Below are positions 35,895 through 43,911 of a DNA stretch of 64,000 bases, in pieces. Both the position numbers and the translations under genes were made by a program. The stretch is from Myxococcota bacterium (GTDB taxonomy: Bacteria > Myxococcota_A > Polyangia > Polyangiales > Houyiibacteriaceae), in contig JANQQS010000080.1 of the NCBI GenBank assembly GCA_028284955.1, positions 17,771 to 81,770 of the forward strand, written 5' to 3'. The notes beneath the pieces were generated by a model, which did not search any database, was not told where the DNA came from, and worked only from the letters and a program-made list of their open reading frames with translations. Positions within the stretch are counted from its first letter, which is position 1, and each line of letters opens with the position of its first letter.

Positions 35895-37270
35895 TGATGA
35901 ACGGACGTCGGGTTCGGCGTCCGCGCCGGGTGCGGCATCGGGATCGGGTTTCGCGTCGGGTGCGGCATCCGGTTCTGGATCGGCATCGGGGTCATCGGGG
36001 TCGGGGTCGGCATCGGGGTGCATCGGGGTCGGGGTCGGGGTCGGGGTCGGCAACTGCATCCGAGTCGGGTGCGGCATCGGTGTCGGAGTCGGCACCGGGT
36101 TCAGATTTGGCATCAGGCTCTGCGTCTGCGTCTGCGTCGGATTCAGCATCAGCTTCCGGTTCGGTATCAACGTCGGGATCCGTTTCAGCGTCGAGATCCG
36201 CATCCGATTTGGCGTCGAATGTTCCGCATGCAAAAACGTGCTCCGTGAACGATTCGCCGCAAACAGAAGGCCCTTACTCGCCAGACAAACCGGGACGCTA
36301 CGAAGTGCGCGTCACCTCTTTGTCGCGCACATACGACACGCGAACGCTTCCTATCGAAGTATGGCGCCCTGAGGCACCGAGCGATCGTCCATGGCCACTC
36401 GTCGTCTATTCCCACGGCTCGTGGGGATCACGACTTCACGCCTCAGCATTTTGCGCCCACCTCGCGAGCCACGGATATGTGGTCGCCGCGCCCGATCACG
36501 TCGGCAACACCGTGCACGACACTGCCGCCCAAAAAACCGCGCGCGAAGCACTGGCCAAAGCGCGCGACTACCGTCCGCGCGATGTCTCCTCCGTCATCGA
36601 CATGGCATTGAGCGATGGGGCATTGAGCGATGGGACACTGGGCGATGGCCTCGCGACCACCAGCAACGCGACTATTGATGCAGACCGGATCGGCGTCGCC
36701 GGCCTAAGCCTCGGCGGCTGGGCCAACCTCGCGGCGCTGGAAACCGATGCGCGCATTCGTGCCGCGCTCCCCTTCGCGCCCGCCCTCGGTGAAAGCCCGC
36801 TTGGCGCGACGATGCGAGAAAACGAAGCCGCGCTCACCCACTGCCGACTTCGCGCCGTGCCTACTCTGATCTGCGCCGCCGAACTCGACCGCCTGGTCTT
36901 GCTCCCCGCGCTCCGCCGCTTATTCGAAACGCTACCGCCACCGAAACAGTTCGTGGTCATCAAAAACATAGGCCACTGCTACTTCGTCGATCGCCCCGCA
37001 GAATGCCACGAACGCATGCGGCGCGAGTTCATGACCAGCCCCCCCGGCCTCGACGGAGTCGACTACCAAGCCATCGCCCGTTCACTCCCGCCGGCCCACG
37101 AACTCCTCCCCGACACCAGCGCCGAACTCGCCACCCGCACCCTCGGCGTCGCACACTTCGATGCCCACCTCAAAAACGACCCCCGGGCACTCCACTTCCT
37201 CGAACACGACCTAGTTCCCTGGCTCAACACACACGGCGTGAACACCGAAAGCCTCTTCGAAACCCTCTAG
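35894..37270 (+). CDS. Alpha/beta hydrolase (dienelactone hydrolase/PAF-acetylhydrolase-like), N-terminus uncertain
   Basis: The enzyme part (about residue 120 to the end) has WPLVVYSHGSWGSRLHAS, HGYVVAAPDHVGNTVHD, nucleophile elbow GVAGLSLGGWANL and the terminal catalytic His in IKNIGHCYF. This is an alpha/beta hydrolase of the kind annotated as predicted dienelactone hydrolase. The first 115 codons are hexamer array 3. From ATG 35894 (overlapping the helicase stop) they read as an Arg-rich stretch and then Ser-Gly/Ala/Asp repeats; the first third of the array codes Ser repeats only in another frame. Start could instead be GTG near 36247. In-frame 15-bp repeats at 36605-36649 give ALSDG ALSDG TLGDG. 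Confidence 0.75.
   Translation: MMNGRRVRRPRRVRHRDRVSRRVRHPVLDRHRGHRGRGRHRGASGSGSGSGSATASESGAASVSESAPGSDLASGSASASASDSASASGSVSTSGSVSASRSASDLASNVPHAKTCSVNDSPQTEGPYSPDKPGRYEVRVTSLSRTYDTRTLPIEVWRPEAPSDRPWPLVVYSHGSWGSRLHASAFCAHLASHGYVVAAPDHVGNTVHDTAAQKTAREALAKARDYRPRDVSSVIDMALSDGALSDGTLGDGLATTSNATIDADRIGVAGLSLGGWANLAALETDARIRAALPFAPALGESPLGATMRENEAALTHCRLRAVPTLICAAELDRLVLLPALRRLFETLPPPKQFVVIKNIGHCYFVDRPAECHERMRREFMTSPPGLDGVDYQAIARSLPPAHELLPDTSAELATRTLGVAHFDAHLKNDPRALHFLEHDLVPWLNTHGVNTESLFETL
35900..36230. repeat. Degenerate hexanucleotide array 3
   Basis: About 330 bp of TCGGGT/TCGGCG/GCATCG-type hexamers starting just after the helicase stop codon. Around 35985-36030 the hexamer phase slips (GGGGTC runs), changing the frame in which Ser-x repeats are read. 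Confidence 0.88.
36605..36649. repeat. 15-bp tandem repeat, 3 units, in frame
   Basis: GCATTGAGCGATGGG twice exactly, then a diverged third unit, in a surface loop of the alpha/beta hydrolase. Confidence 0.88.
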
Positions 37271-37935
37271 CCAATCGCGCGCGTAGCAATCTCGTCGAAA
37301 AACGCGCGCCAGCGTGCCCAATGGTCCGCCGCGTGGCGGATGATGGATGACCGCTCGTTCGCCGAGAACTCGTCCTCGATCGAGAGATTCGCTTTGGCGA
37401 CGTGGTTCGGCTCTTGGCGTACGTGAATGTCGACCCATTCGAGATCTACGGCGCCGGTCACCCGATGCATCACGCGACCGATGCCGCCCACCAAGAATAA
37501 ATCGATGACTTCGGTGGCGTAGATGCACCCGATCGCTGCCACGGGGTCGCCGGAGCATGTTTGGTAGTGGTCGACGAGCGATGTGGTGGCGTCGAACGCA
37601 GGAGCGCTCGAAATCTCGCGGGCATCGAAACCTGTCGATGCCAGGGTACGCAGGTAGACCTGCTCGTGCGCGTGCTGCGGATCTCCTTCGCCAAGCTCCT
37701 CGTTGAGGATGTTCGCGACATAAGACTTGATGGTCACGCTGGGGGATACGGCAACGCATCGCGAGAGAAAGGTCGGGAAATAATGCAGCGGATGCCACCA
37801 CTGACCGAGCAGAGTTTCGGCGCCCTGCCGATCGAAGCACATGATCGCATCGCTGAGAAAGATGCGATGTTCGAGTAGCGAGCGTCTTTCGGCGTGGTTC
37901 GAAAGCACCGTTTCGAGTCGGTGGTGGCTGCGCAT
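37267..37935 (-). CDS. Haem-oxygenase-like diiron oxidase (TenA/PqqC fold)
   Basis: A 222-residue all-helical protein of the iron-containing redox enzyme (HDO) family. Conserved features are HPLHYFPTFLSRC, NILNEELGEGDPQHAHEQ (Glu/His metal ligands) and ATEVIDLF near 150, with further His/Asp ligands late (LEWVDIHV). Such enzymes oxidise amino-acid or lipid substrates; the substrate here is unknown. Its stop codon overlaps that of the hydrolase: both use the palindrome CTAG at 37267-37270. ATG 37935. Confidence 0.8.
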   Translation of the reverse strand: MRSHHRLETVLSNHAERRSLLEHRIFLSDAIMCFDRQGAETLLGQWWHPLHYFPTFLSRCVAVSPSVTIKSYVANILNEELGEGDPQHAHEQVYLRTLASTGFDAREISSAPAFDATTSLVDHYQTCSGDPVAAIGCIYATEVIDLFLVGGIGRVMHRVTGAVDLEWVDIHVRQEPNHVAKANLSIEDEFSANERSSIIRHAADHWARWRAFFDEIATRAIG

Positions 37936-37949
37936 GGTGACTCCTTCGA

Positions 37950-38110
37950 GCTAGTGGCCGGGGGCAGGCCATCCGGCACCGGGATGAGAAGTTCTACCCC
38001 AATGCTCGGCGATTGGCCGGCTTCGCCCGCGGAATTCTCGCCCCAGCAATAGAGGTCACCGTCTAGCGACCGAAGCCAATCCCAACGCCGAAACCAACCG
38101 CAGCGTTCTC
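37950..38110 (-). pseudogene. RCC1-repeat fragment
   Basis: On the minus strand, 38072 downward reads RSLDGDLYCWGENSAGEAG, the characteristic core of an RCC1 beta-propeller repeat (G-x-L-x-C-W-G-x-N-x-x-G). Upstream, another frame gives GLENAAVGFGVGIGFGR, which would continue the repeat if a frameshift near 38065 is allowed. There is no start and no complete repeat; the fragment runs into the 37267-37935 gene. A remnant of an RCC1-type exported protein. Confidence 0.6.
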
Positions 38111-38147
38111 CAAACCTGCGCGCGCGAAGGCGCCAGTTGGCGATTCA

Positions 38148-38645
38148 CTATGCGGCAGCTTCAGCGGGAGTCATCGATGCGCCGTCGGCTCCGACCTCTT
38201 CACCCGTACGCACGTAGGTATCGAGACCCGCGAGCACCTGAGCGAGAATGCTTTTGAACTTTCGGCGCATCACCATCGCATCCATCGCTCGTCCGATGAC
38301 GCCGAACTTGGGTTCGTAGCTCATCGTAAAATCTACTTCGGTGCGACCGGCGCCGGCAGCCTCGAGGGTGAATCGCGCGGTGGCGCGTTTTAGAGGCATC
38401 GTCCCCTCGTAGATCTTCACCGCCAGCGACCGACCATCGACCCAATCCACCACGCGCTCGCTGATGTGATTGCCGTCATGAAACTCGCACATCCGCTCGG
38501 CCCCGACCCCTCCAGTTTGTTCGGTGAGCAACGGCGACCGCTGCACCAGGGGATGAAAACGATAGATTCCGCCGATATCCGAGAGCGCGCGCCACACGTC
38601 TTCGCGGCTCGCTTCGATCACCCGTTTCACTTGTACCTCGCCCAT
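38148..38645 (-). CDS. SRPBCC (polyketide cyclase/dehydrase-like) family protein
   Basis: A 165-residue START-like fold protein. MGEVQVKRVIEASREDVWRAL is the usual beta1-alpha1 entry, with ISERVVDWVDGRSLAVKIYE in the middle and TEVDFTMSYEPKFGVIGRAMD near the end, as in the family that coats a hydrophobic pocket. ATG 38645 follows AAGGAGG. Divergent from a LysR regulator, so probably its target. Ligand unknown. Confidence 0.85.
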   Translation of the reverse strand: MGEVQVKRVIEASREDVWRALSDIGGIYRFHPLVQRSPLLTEQTGGVGAERMCEFHDGNHISERVVDWVDGRSLAVKIYEGTMPLKRATARFTLEAAGAGRTEVDFTMSYEPKFGVIGRAMDAMVMRRKFKSILAQVLAGLDTYVRTGEEVGADGASMTPAEAAA

Positions 38646-38722
38646 GATGCCTCCTTCGATGACCGCGGCGGTCCAATGCGCGGTTTTCTTCAATGGTCTC
38701 AACCTCCAAGATTCACGTTCGA

Positions 38723-38735
38723 TTACGTTCAGTAA
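38723..38735. promoter_or_regulatory. Candidate LysR-type operator
   Basis: TTAC-N5-GTAA, a dyad containing T-N11-A, lies in the 113-bp gap between the divergent SRPBCC and LysR genes. Standard placement for autoregulation plus activation. Confidence 0.55.
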
Positions 38736-38758
38736 ATGAGATAAAGTGAGCATCTATT

Positions 38759-39652
38759 GTGCAAAATCGTTCAATCGCAGATTGGGACAGGCTTCGCTAT
38801 GTGCTCGCGCTGGCGCGCCAGGGCACACTCAGCGGAGCCGCGGAAACGCTCGGAACGACCCATACGACGGTGGCCCGCCAGATTCGTGCCCTGGAAGCAA
38901 CGATCGGTTCGCGCGTATTCGACCAGCACAGCGACGGATTTGTGCTCACCGCGGTCGGCGAAGCTATTCGTGCGGTTGCTGAAGAGGTCGAAGAGGCCAT
39001 GCATCGGCTCGATCGCGAGCTGTTGGGTAGCGACACCCAGCTCAAAGGCCCGCTTCGGGTCACTACCCTTGGCGTCGTGGTGCAATGGTTTGCGGACGCG
39101 TTTCGTACATTCGTCGAAACCTATCCGGGCATCGATCTGGAAATCACGTCGAGCCGCACGTTCGAAAACCTCACCAAACGAGAAGCTGACATTGCCTTGC
39201 GCGCCACCAATCAGCCCCCCGAGCAACTCGTGGGCCGTAAAGTGACTCGCTTCGAATACGCGGTATTTGGCGCGCGATCGCTGGTTGGGTCACCTCCGCA
39301 GCCACCGCTCGAGGAGGACTTCTCATCGCTCGAAGCCTACCCCTGGATCACCTGGGAGCAGCGATTGCGTGCCCGCGCCACGGAGCAGTGGATGGCAGAG
39401 CATGTTCCGAACGCGCGCATCGCCATGCGGACTGACTCGCCCATCGTCATGAACGCAAACGTCGCAGCCGGCGCAGGGCTCGCGTTGATTCCCTGCATCG
39501 CCGCGCAGCCTCATCTCGACCTCATCCAGCTCAGCTCCATCATTCCTGATTTCGGGCTGGATCTATGGATCCTCACCCATCCCGATCTCAAGCACACCGC
39601 GCGGGTCCGCGCGTTCATGAGACACATGGCGAGCGCTATCGATGACCCATGA
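38759..39652 (+). CDS. LysR-family transcriptional regulator
   Basis: A 297-residue regulator. The N-terminal winged helix (LRYVLALARQGTLSGAAETL and GTTHTTVARQIRALE) is followed by a substrate-binding domain starting GPLRVTTLGVVVQWFADAF. GTG start at 38759. Divergent from the SRPBCC gene, with a T-N11-A site between. Its stop codon overlaps the first unit of the 18-bp array at 39651. Confidence 0.93.
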   Translation: MQNRSIADWDRLRYVLALARQGTLSGAAETLGTTHTTVARQIRALEATIGSRVFDQHSDGFVLTAVGEAIRAVAEEVEEAMHRLDRELLGSDTQLKGPLRVTTLGVVVQWFADAFRTFVETYPGIDLEITSSRTFENLTKREADIALRATNQPPEQLVGRKVTRFEYAVFGARSLVGSPPQPPLEEDFSSLEAYPWITWEQRLRARATEQWMAEHVPNARIAMRTDSPIVMNANVAAGAGLALIPCIAAQPHLDLIQLSSIIPDFGLDLWILTHPDLKHTARVRAFMRHMASAIDDP

Positions 39653-39740
39653 CTTCAAAAGCCACGATGTCTTCAATGGCCAGGGTGTCTTCAATGGCCA
39701 AGGTGTCTTCAATGGCCAGGGTGTCTTCAACGCCAGGAAG
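39651..39740. repeat. 18-bp tandem repeat, 5 units, from the LysR stop codon
   Basis: GACTTCAAAAGCCACGAT, three copies of GTCTTCAATGGCCAGGGT (or AAGGT), and GTCTTCAACGCCAGGAAG run in perfect 18-bp register from inside the TGA of the LysR gene to the last codons of the convergent TPR gene. Confidence 0.93.
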
Positions 39741-40524
39741 TTAGCGTAGAGGCGCTTCCCAGAAACCCTGGCGACGTCGGATCCGTGCGACGAACGCGGA
39801 GGGCAATCGCGGTCGCCGCCCCGCCGGCCGCAAGCAAGACAACGGTCGCGGCGACAATCCACCTTCGGCGGCGCCGTCGATGGCGATCGTCATCGTCTCG
39901 AGGGTTGGCTCGAGGCTCCAGTCGGAGCGCCAGCGTCCTGCGCATTCCGCGAGTTGCATGGATTCGTCGCTCGGCCGAAACGCGGTCGGCCGCCGATACC
40001 TGCAGCACGTGGGGCCCTGGATCGAGAAGCAACACTGAGTCCATTGGTTGTCCAACGCCCTTCGAGAGCGACTCCCCATCCAGCCGCACGTGATAGGATG
40101 TGGCACCCGACACTTCGAGGCGAAGCCGCGCAACTTGGCTCTTCCACCGTTCGAGCGCCGCAGACCACTTCGCCCGCAGCGCTTCGGGCGGGCTGCCCCA
40201 TCGGCCGGCAAGCACCGTCGTCAACATTTCCGTCGCCTCGACAACCTGCCCCGTACGCTCGAGCGCCACCGCAAGATTGAACGCCGTTCGGACATCCCGG
40301 CGAAGCGCAAGCGATCGACGAAGCAGGTCTCTGGCTTCGGCCCAGCGGCCTTTTTCTTTGGCGCGCACCGCTCGAGCATACAACCGTTCGGCATCATCGG
40401 TTTCGGCACGTTGCTCCGATTCTTCGGCAAGCGCAGGTTCCCCCGAATCCTGCTGTTGAGCGCGCGCAACAGGCGTGGCGATGCCGCCCGCGAGAAATAC
40501 AAAAACGAGCGCTTCTGTCTTCAT
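39727..40524 (-). CDS. Exported TPR protein with PEGA-like domain and C-terminal membrane span
   Basis: A 265-residue protein: cleavable signal (ALVFVFLAGGIATPVARAQQ), two TPR-like helices (ERLYARAVRAKEKGRWAEAR and following), a short beta-rich domain (YHVRLDGESLSKGVGQPM...LDPGPHVLQVSAADRVSAE) like the PEGA domain seen in surface-layer proteins, then a very basic linker (RHRRRRRRWIV) and a membrane span. ATG 40524 overlaps the kinase stop (ATGA), so it is translationally coupled. A common pairing in myxobacteria; the kinase may signal through it. Confidence 0.82.
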   Translation of the reverse strand: MKTEALVFVFLAGGIATPVARAQQQDSGEPALAEESEQRAETDDAERLYARAVRAKEKGRWAEARDLLRRSLALRRDVRTAFNLAVALERTGQVVEATEMLTTVLAGRWGSPPEALRAKWSAALERWKSQVARLRLEVSGATSYHVRLDGESLSKGVGQPMDSVLLLDPGPHVLQVSAADRVSAERRIHATRGMRRTLALRLEPRANPRDDDDRHRRRRRRWIVAATVVLLAAGGAATAIALRVRRTDPTSPGFLGSASTLTSWR

Positions 40525-42050
40525 GGTTCCCAAAATTCAGGCGCCGGTTTCGAAGTTGCAGTTGGCTCGGCGCGTGCAGGGGCGGAGCGTTTTCGAGTCG
40601 TTCGGCTTCGCCGAGCCCGATCGCGACGCATTTTTCGACGCGCGCGATTCATGTTTGAGCTCGTGCGGCGTTCGGAGTGTTTCTTGGTCGCGGTGTTTGA
40701 TACGTCGGCATCGACTTCCGAGATCGGGTTACGTATCGCCGCCGTTTGTGTTTTTGTCGAGTTGTCTGCCGTGGAACCATTTTTCTCTGGTGCTGGAGTT
40801 GAAACCATCGACGACGGCCGCAGCTCCGATGATGCATCGCCAGAACGGTATTGAATCCACCATCCTGCAACTAAACCGGCCGCCATCAACATCACGATGA
40901 TGCCCCACCGACGAATCGTTCCTCCGCGAGGCGAACGTGAAGTTACATCGCGAACTACCGTCGTTGCCGCGCTCTCCTCGACTGCGCTCTGCACCGAAAC
41001 GGCTCGCGTTCGCTCTCGCTCACCTTTGAGGCCACGAAAACGGTCTTCCAAAAAGGCATCGACGTCGAGCTCTTCTTCCTCCAGGACGACGGTTCGATGG
41101 ATGGCGCGCAGTCGGCTCGCCACTTCGCGCGCGCTCGCGGGTCTTCCTTCGCGTTCAAAACAAAGCAGTTCAAACAGCAACTCGGTCAAAGCGGCAGGAC
41201 AATCGGCGCGAAACTCATCTACATCCAAGAGCACTCCGTCGAGAATAAGGGTTGCGGTGTCGCGGGGGGTAGCGCCGCGAAACAGTCGGCGACCGCATAA
41301 GAGCTCCCAAAGCACTACGCCAAACGCAAACAGGTCAGACCGAGGATCGACAGGCTCGAAGCGAAGCTGTTCTGGCGACATGTAACCAAACTTTCCACAA
41401 AGCGTCAGCATAGTTTTGTTGCCCGAAACCCCGGCATCTTGAAACACAAAATCAAGAGAAAGTGAGCTTTGAGATTGCGAGTCGCCGATGGGCGTTAAAC
41501 GCGCTTCTAGTTCGACCGGTGAACTCGCGGAAAACGCTTCACCGGCAACCAACGCTTTGGATACGCCAAAATCGGTGACCCGAACGACTCCGTCGAAACC
41601 CACGAGAATATTCTGGGGAGAAACGTCGCGATGAACGAGTTGAATCGGTTCCCCATTCATTGACGTAAGCTCGTGCGCAGCCGACAAGCCATCAGCCGCT
41701 TGACGGGCGATGCTGAGACAGATTTGCAGCGGAAGAAGCTCGCCTTCGTCGAGCAGTTGTTGCAGCGTCGATAGCGCCAGCCCATCGACGAAGTCCATGA
41801 GCAAAAAAGGACCTTCAACATCGGTGCCCACGTCGAGCACGCTAACTACGTTGGGATGCCGGATAAGACCCGCCACGCGCGCTTCCTCGAGAAACATCTC
41901 ACGAACTCGGCGGTCGTCGCATAAATGGGGGTGGAGTCGTTTGAGCGCGTACAGCCGCTGGAAGCGACCTTCCTGACGCAACACCAGGTTGACGTGGCCC
42001 ATGCCGCCGCGGGCGATCGGCGCGACGTGTACGTATCGGTCATCACTCAC
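40521..42050 (-). CDS. Hanks-type Ser/Thr protein kinase, single-span membrane protein
   Basis: A 509-residue kinase: glycine loop ARGGMGHVNLV, Lys in YALKRLHPH, catalytic HRDVSPQN, DFGVSK, and a SPEQ variant of APE in GYMSPEQL, so it should be active. An insert between DFG and SPE (about 175-225) is unusually long. After the domain comes a juxtamembrane Arg region, a membrane span (GIIVMLMAAGLVAGWWIQY, about 385-405) and a basic extracytoplasmic tail rich in Arg/Lys. Coupled with the TPR/PEGA gene downstream and divergent from a large regulator-like gene. Confidence 0.93.
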   Translation of the reverse strand: MSDDRYVHVAPIARGGMGHVNLVLRQEGRFQRLYALKRLHPHLCDDRRVREMFLEEARVAGLIRHPNVVSVLDVGTDVEGPFLLMDFVDGLALSTLQQLLDEGELLPLQICLSIARQAADGLSAAHELTSMNGEPIQLVHRDVSPQNILVGFDGVVRVTDFGVSKALVAGEAFSASSPVELEARLTPIGDSQSQSSLSLDFVFQDAGVSGNKTMLTLCGKFGYMSPEQLRFEPVDPRSDLFAFGVVLWELLCGRRLFRGATPRDTATLILDGVLLDVDEFRADCPAALTELLFELLCFEREGRPASAREVASRLRAIHRTVVLEEEELDVDAFLEDRFRGLKGERERTRAVSVQSAVEESAATTVVRDVTSRSPRGGTIRRWGIIVMLMAAGLVAGWWIQYRSGDASSELRPSSMVSTPAPEKNGSTADNSTKTQTAAIRNPISEVDADVSNTATKKHSERRTSSNMNRARRKMRRDRARRSRTTRKRSAPARAEPTATSKPAPEFWEP

Positions 42051-42084
42051 TACAGATTTCCATCGAGTCTACAGCTTCCACGGG

Positions 42085-42137
42085 AGCACCGTGCGATATG
42101 GAAGCACCGTGCGATATGGAAGCACCGTGCGATACCG
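42085..42137. repeat. 18-bp tandem repeat, 3 units, upstream of the kinase
   Basis: AGCACCGTGCGATATGGA repeated twice exactly and a third time partly, 34 bp before the kinase start codon. Confidence 0.9.
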
Positions 42138-42228
42138 CCTACGACTCGTTACGAAACATGATTGACCGAGGGGAGGCTGCAAGCTGACCACTCGGCTCAG
42201 CATACCATCTGTGGCAAAGTATACGTGT

Positions 42229-43857
42229 ATGGCTGACCGTTCTGTGGGACGAACTACCGAACGCCCAACCAACGAATATCTCTGCCGCGTGTATCGCTCA
42301 GCACTCCGAGGAGATTTCGTGGCGGTCGCTCCTGAACGGGAGCGCTTAGCCCGGTCGGCCGATTCTGGAGACCAGGCCTGGGCGCGCGCTTTGGGCACAA
42401 TGGAGTGGGTGTTCTCTCAGGCTCCGGCTTTGCATCCATCCCCCGCAACCATCGAGCAAGATGCGCACAGAAATGCGAGAGCCCAACACGCCGCGGCCGT
42501 TGCCGCCGGGCAAATGGCGCTTCGCGCGTTCGTCGCCGTCCAGCCTCGGGAACTCGATCAGTGGAATCGTATTCTCGAACGTATCGCGAGCCGAAACGAA
42601 ACCGTCGAGGTGTCGCTCGAATATGCACTTGCTCAAGGCTGGTCGTCGATCTTGCGAGGCGAGACCGTCCACATGCAGGAGCAACTGGCCACACTCGAGC
42701 ATCAGGGGCGTGATGCCCGCTTCGCTCACATCACCACGCTATTCGCGATCCAGCGAGCCTTCGCTGCGCTGTCAGCACGCGATATTGACGGCGCGACAAC
42801 GTTTTCGCGACGGGCGTCGCGAATGGCGCGCGCAGAATCTTTTCTGCAGTGCGAATATCTTGCGAATATTGCACTCGCACGCTCCCGGCGGCACGCAGGG
42901 CGAGGCTATCTCGCATTGCGTATTCTCGATGCGTTGGCTCAGGTTACGCCTGTAGATTGGCAGAGATGGCTCGCGTTCGAACGCGGCCTTTGCGGAGCTG
43001 GATCAAGCAATGAAGCGCCAGCGAAGACATCTTTCGTCGCGCTCGCCAACGCGATCGAACGTGGTTCGCGAATCGACTGCCAGCATGCTGGCGAGGCGCT
43101 CGCGGTGTGGGCCCAAGGATTTCACGACCTCTATGAAGAATGCGCCGCGTTGCTCGCGACGATCGGTGTAGCTCCGATCTCCGTTGAAGCCGATGCTTGG
43201 TGTCGGGGTCGCTCAGACGCCATCCCATTCGGGATTCGGGATCCCTGCGCGGACACTGAATCGTTTGTCATCATGGACGCGGGCCCGAGTCGACGAATGC
43301 TCGCATCCGGGCTTCGCTTGCTTCGCGCCGAGCAGCCGATCTGGACAATCAACTCCAGCAAACGGCAAGGCACGCGCAACCATCGTGCGCTGGCGATTCT
43401 TGCTATGGCGGGAGACGCAGGGGTCACCCAAGAAGAACTCTTTGCAGGAGTCTATGGGTTTGGATTCGATGCGGTACGCCACGGACGTCTCCTGCGCACT
43501 CTGGTCTTTCGTATCCGCGCAGAACTCGGCGATGTTGCGTCGCTAGAGCGTGACGGGACGCAGCTGCGTCTGGTCGCCCATCGAGCCATCGCCATTCCAG
43601 ACCCACGTTCGGCGCTCGATCTCGGGGAAAAGATTCTTGCCGAAGTTGCGAGCGCATCCGGCCGTTCCACTGCGCGAGAGGTTGCGCGCGCGATGAAGGT
43701 TCCCCTCCGTACCGTGCAAGCAACCCTCCACGGGTTGGTCGACGAACATCTATGCACCACAGAAACGGACGGAAGACGTGTCGAATACGTCGTGGAGGAT
43801 ACGACGTTTCGAGAACCATCGCTTCTCCGCCTACGCGGTTCGCTAAAGCCTCGCTGA
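42229..43857 (+). CDS. Large regulator-like protein with C-terminal winged-helix-like region, divergent from the kinase
   Basis: A 542-residue soluble protein (548 if GTG 42211 is used). The N-terminal two thirds is helical and TPR-like (QMALRAFVAVQPRELDQWNR; GATTFSRRASRMARAESFL). From about 385 on, RNHRALAILAMAGDAGVTQEEL...LVFRIRAELGDV resembles a DNA-binding winged helix of the kind found with TPR/SARP regulators. A final small wHTH-like stretch (STAREVARAMKVPLRTVQATLHGLVDEH, in part) resembles the MarR/IclR fold. I do not recognise the exact family. Divergent position suggests it works with the kinase. Confidence 0.6.
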   Translation: MADRSVGRTTERPTNEYLCRVYRSALRGDFVAVAPERERLARSADSGDQAWARALGTMEWVFSQAPALHPSPATIEQDAHRNARAQHAAAVAAGQMALRAFVAVQPRELDQWNRILERIASRNETVEVSLEYALAQGWSSILRGETVHMQEQLATLEHQGRDARFAHITTLFAIQRAFAALSARDIDGATTFSRRASRMARAESFLQCEYLANIALARSRRHAGRGYLALRILDALAQVTPVDWQRWLAFERGLCGAGSSNEAPAKTSFVALANAIERGSRIDCQHAGEALAVWAQGFHDLYEECAALLATIGVAPISVEADAWCRGRSDAIPFGIRDPCADTESFVIMDAGPSRRMLASGLRLLRAEQPIWTINSSKRQGTRNHRALAILAMAGDAGVTQEELFAGVYGFGFDAVRHGRLLRTLVFRIRAELGDVASLERDGTQLRLVAHRAIAIPDPRSALDLGEKILAEVASASGRSTAREVARAMKVPLRTVQATLHGLVDEHLCTTETDGRRVEYVVEDTTFREPSLLRLRGSLKPR

Positions 43858-43911
43858 ACCATGGGCTCGGAGCGTGGCGCGCACGGCACGGCGGGTGGTA
43901 AGATATTGCCG

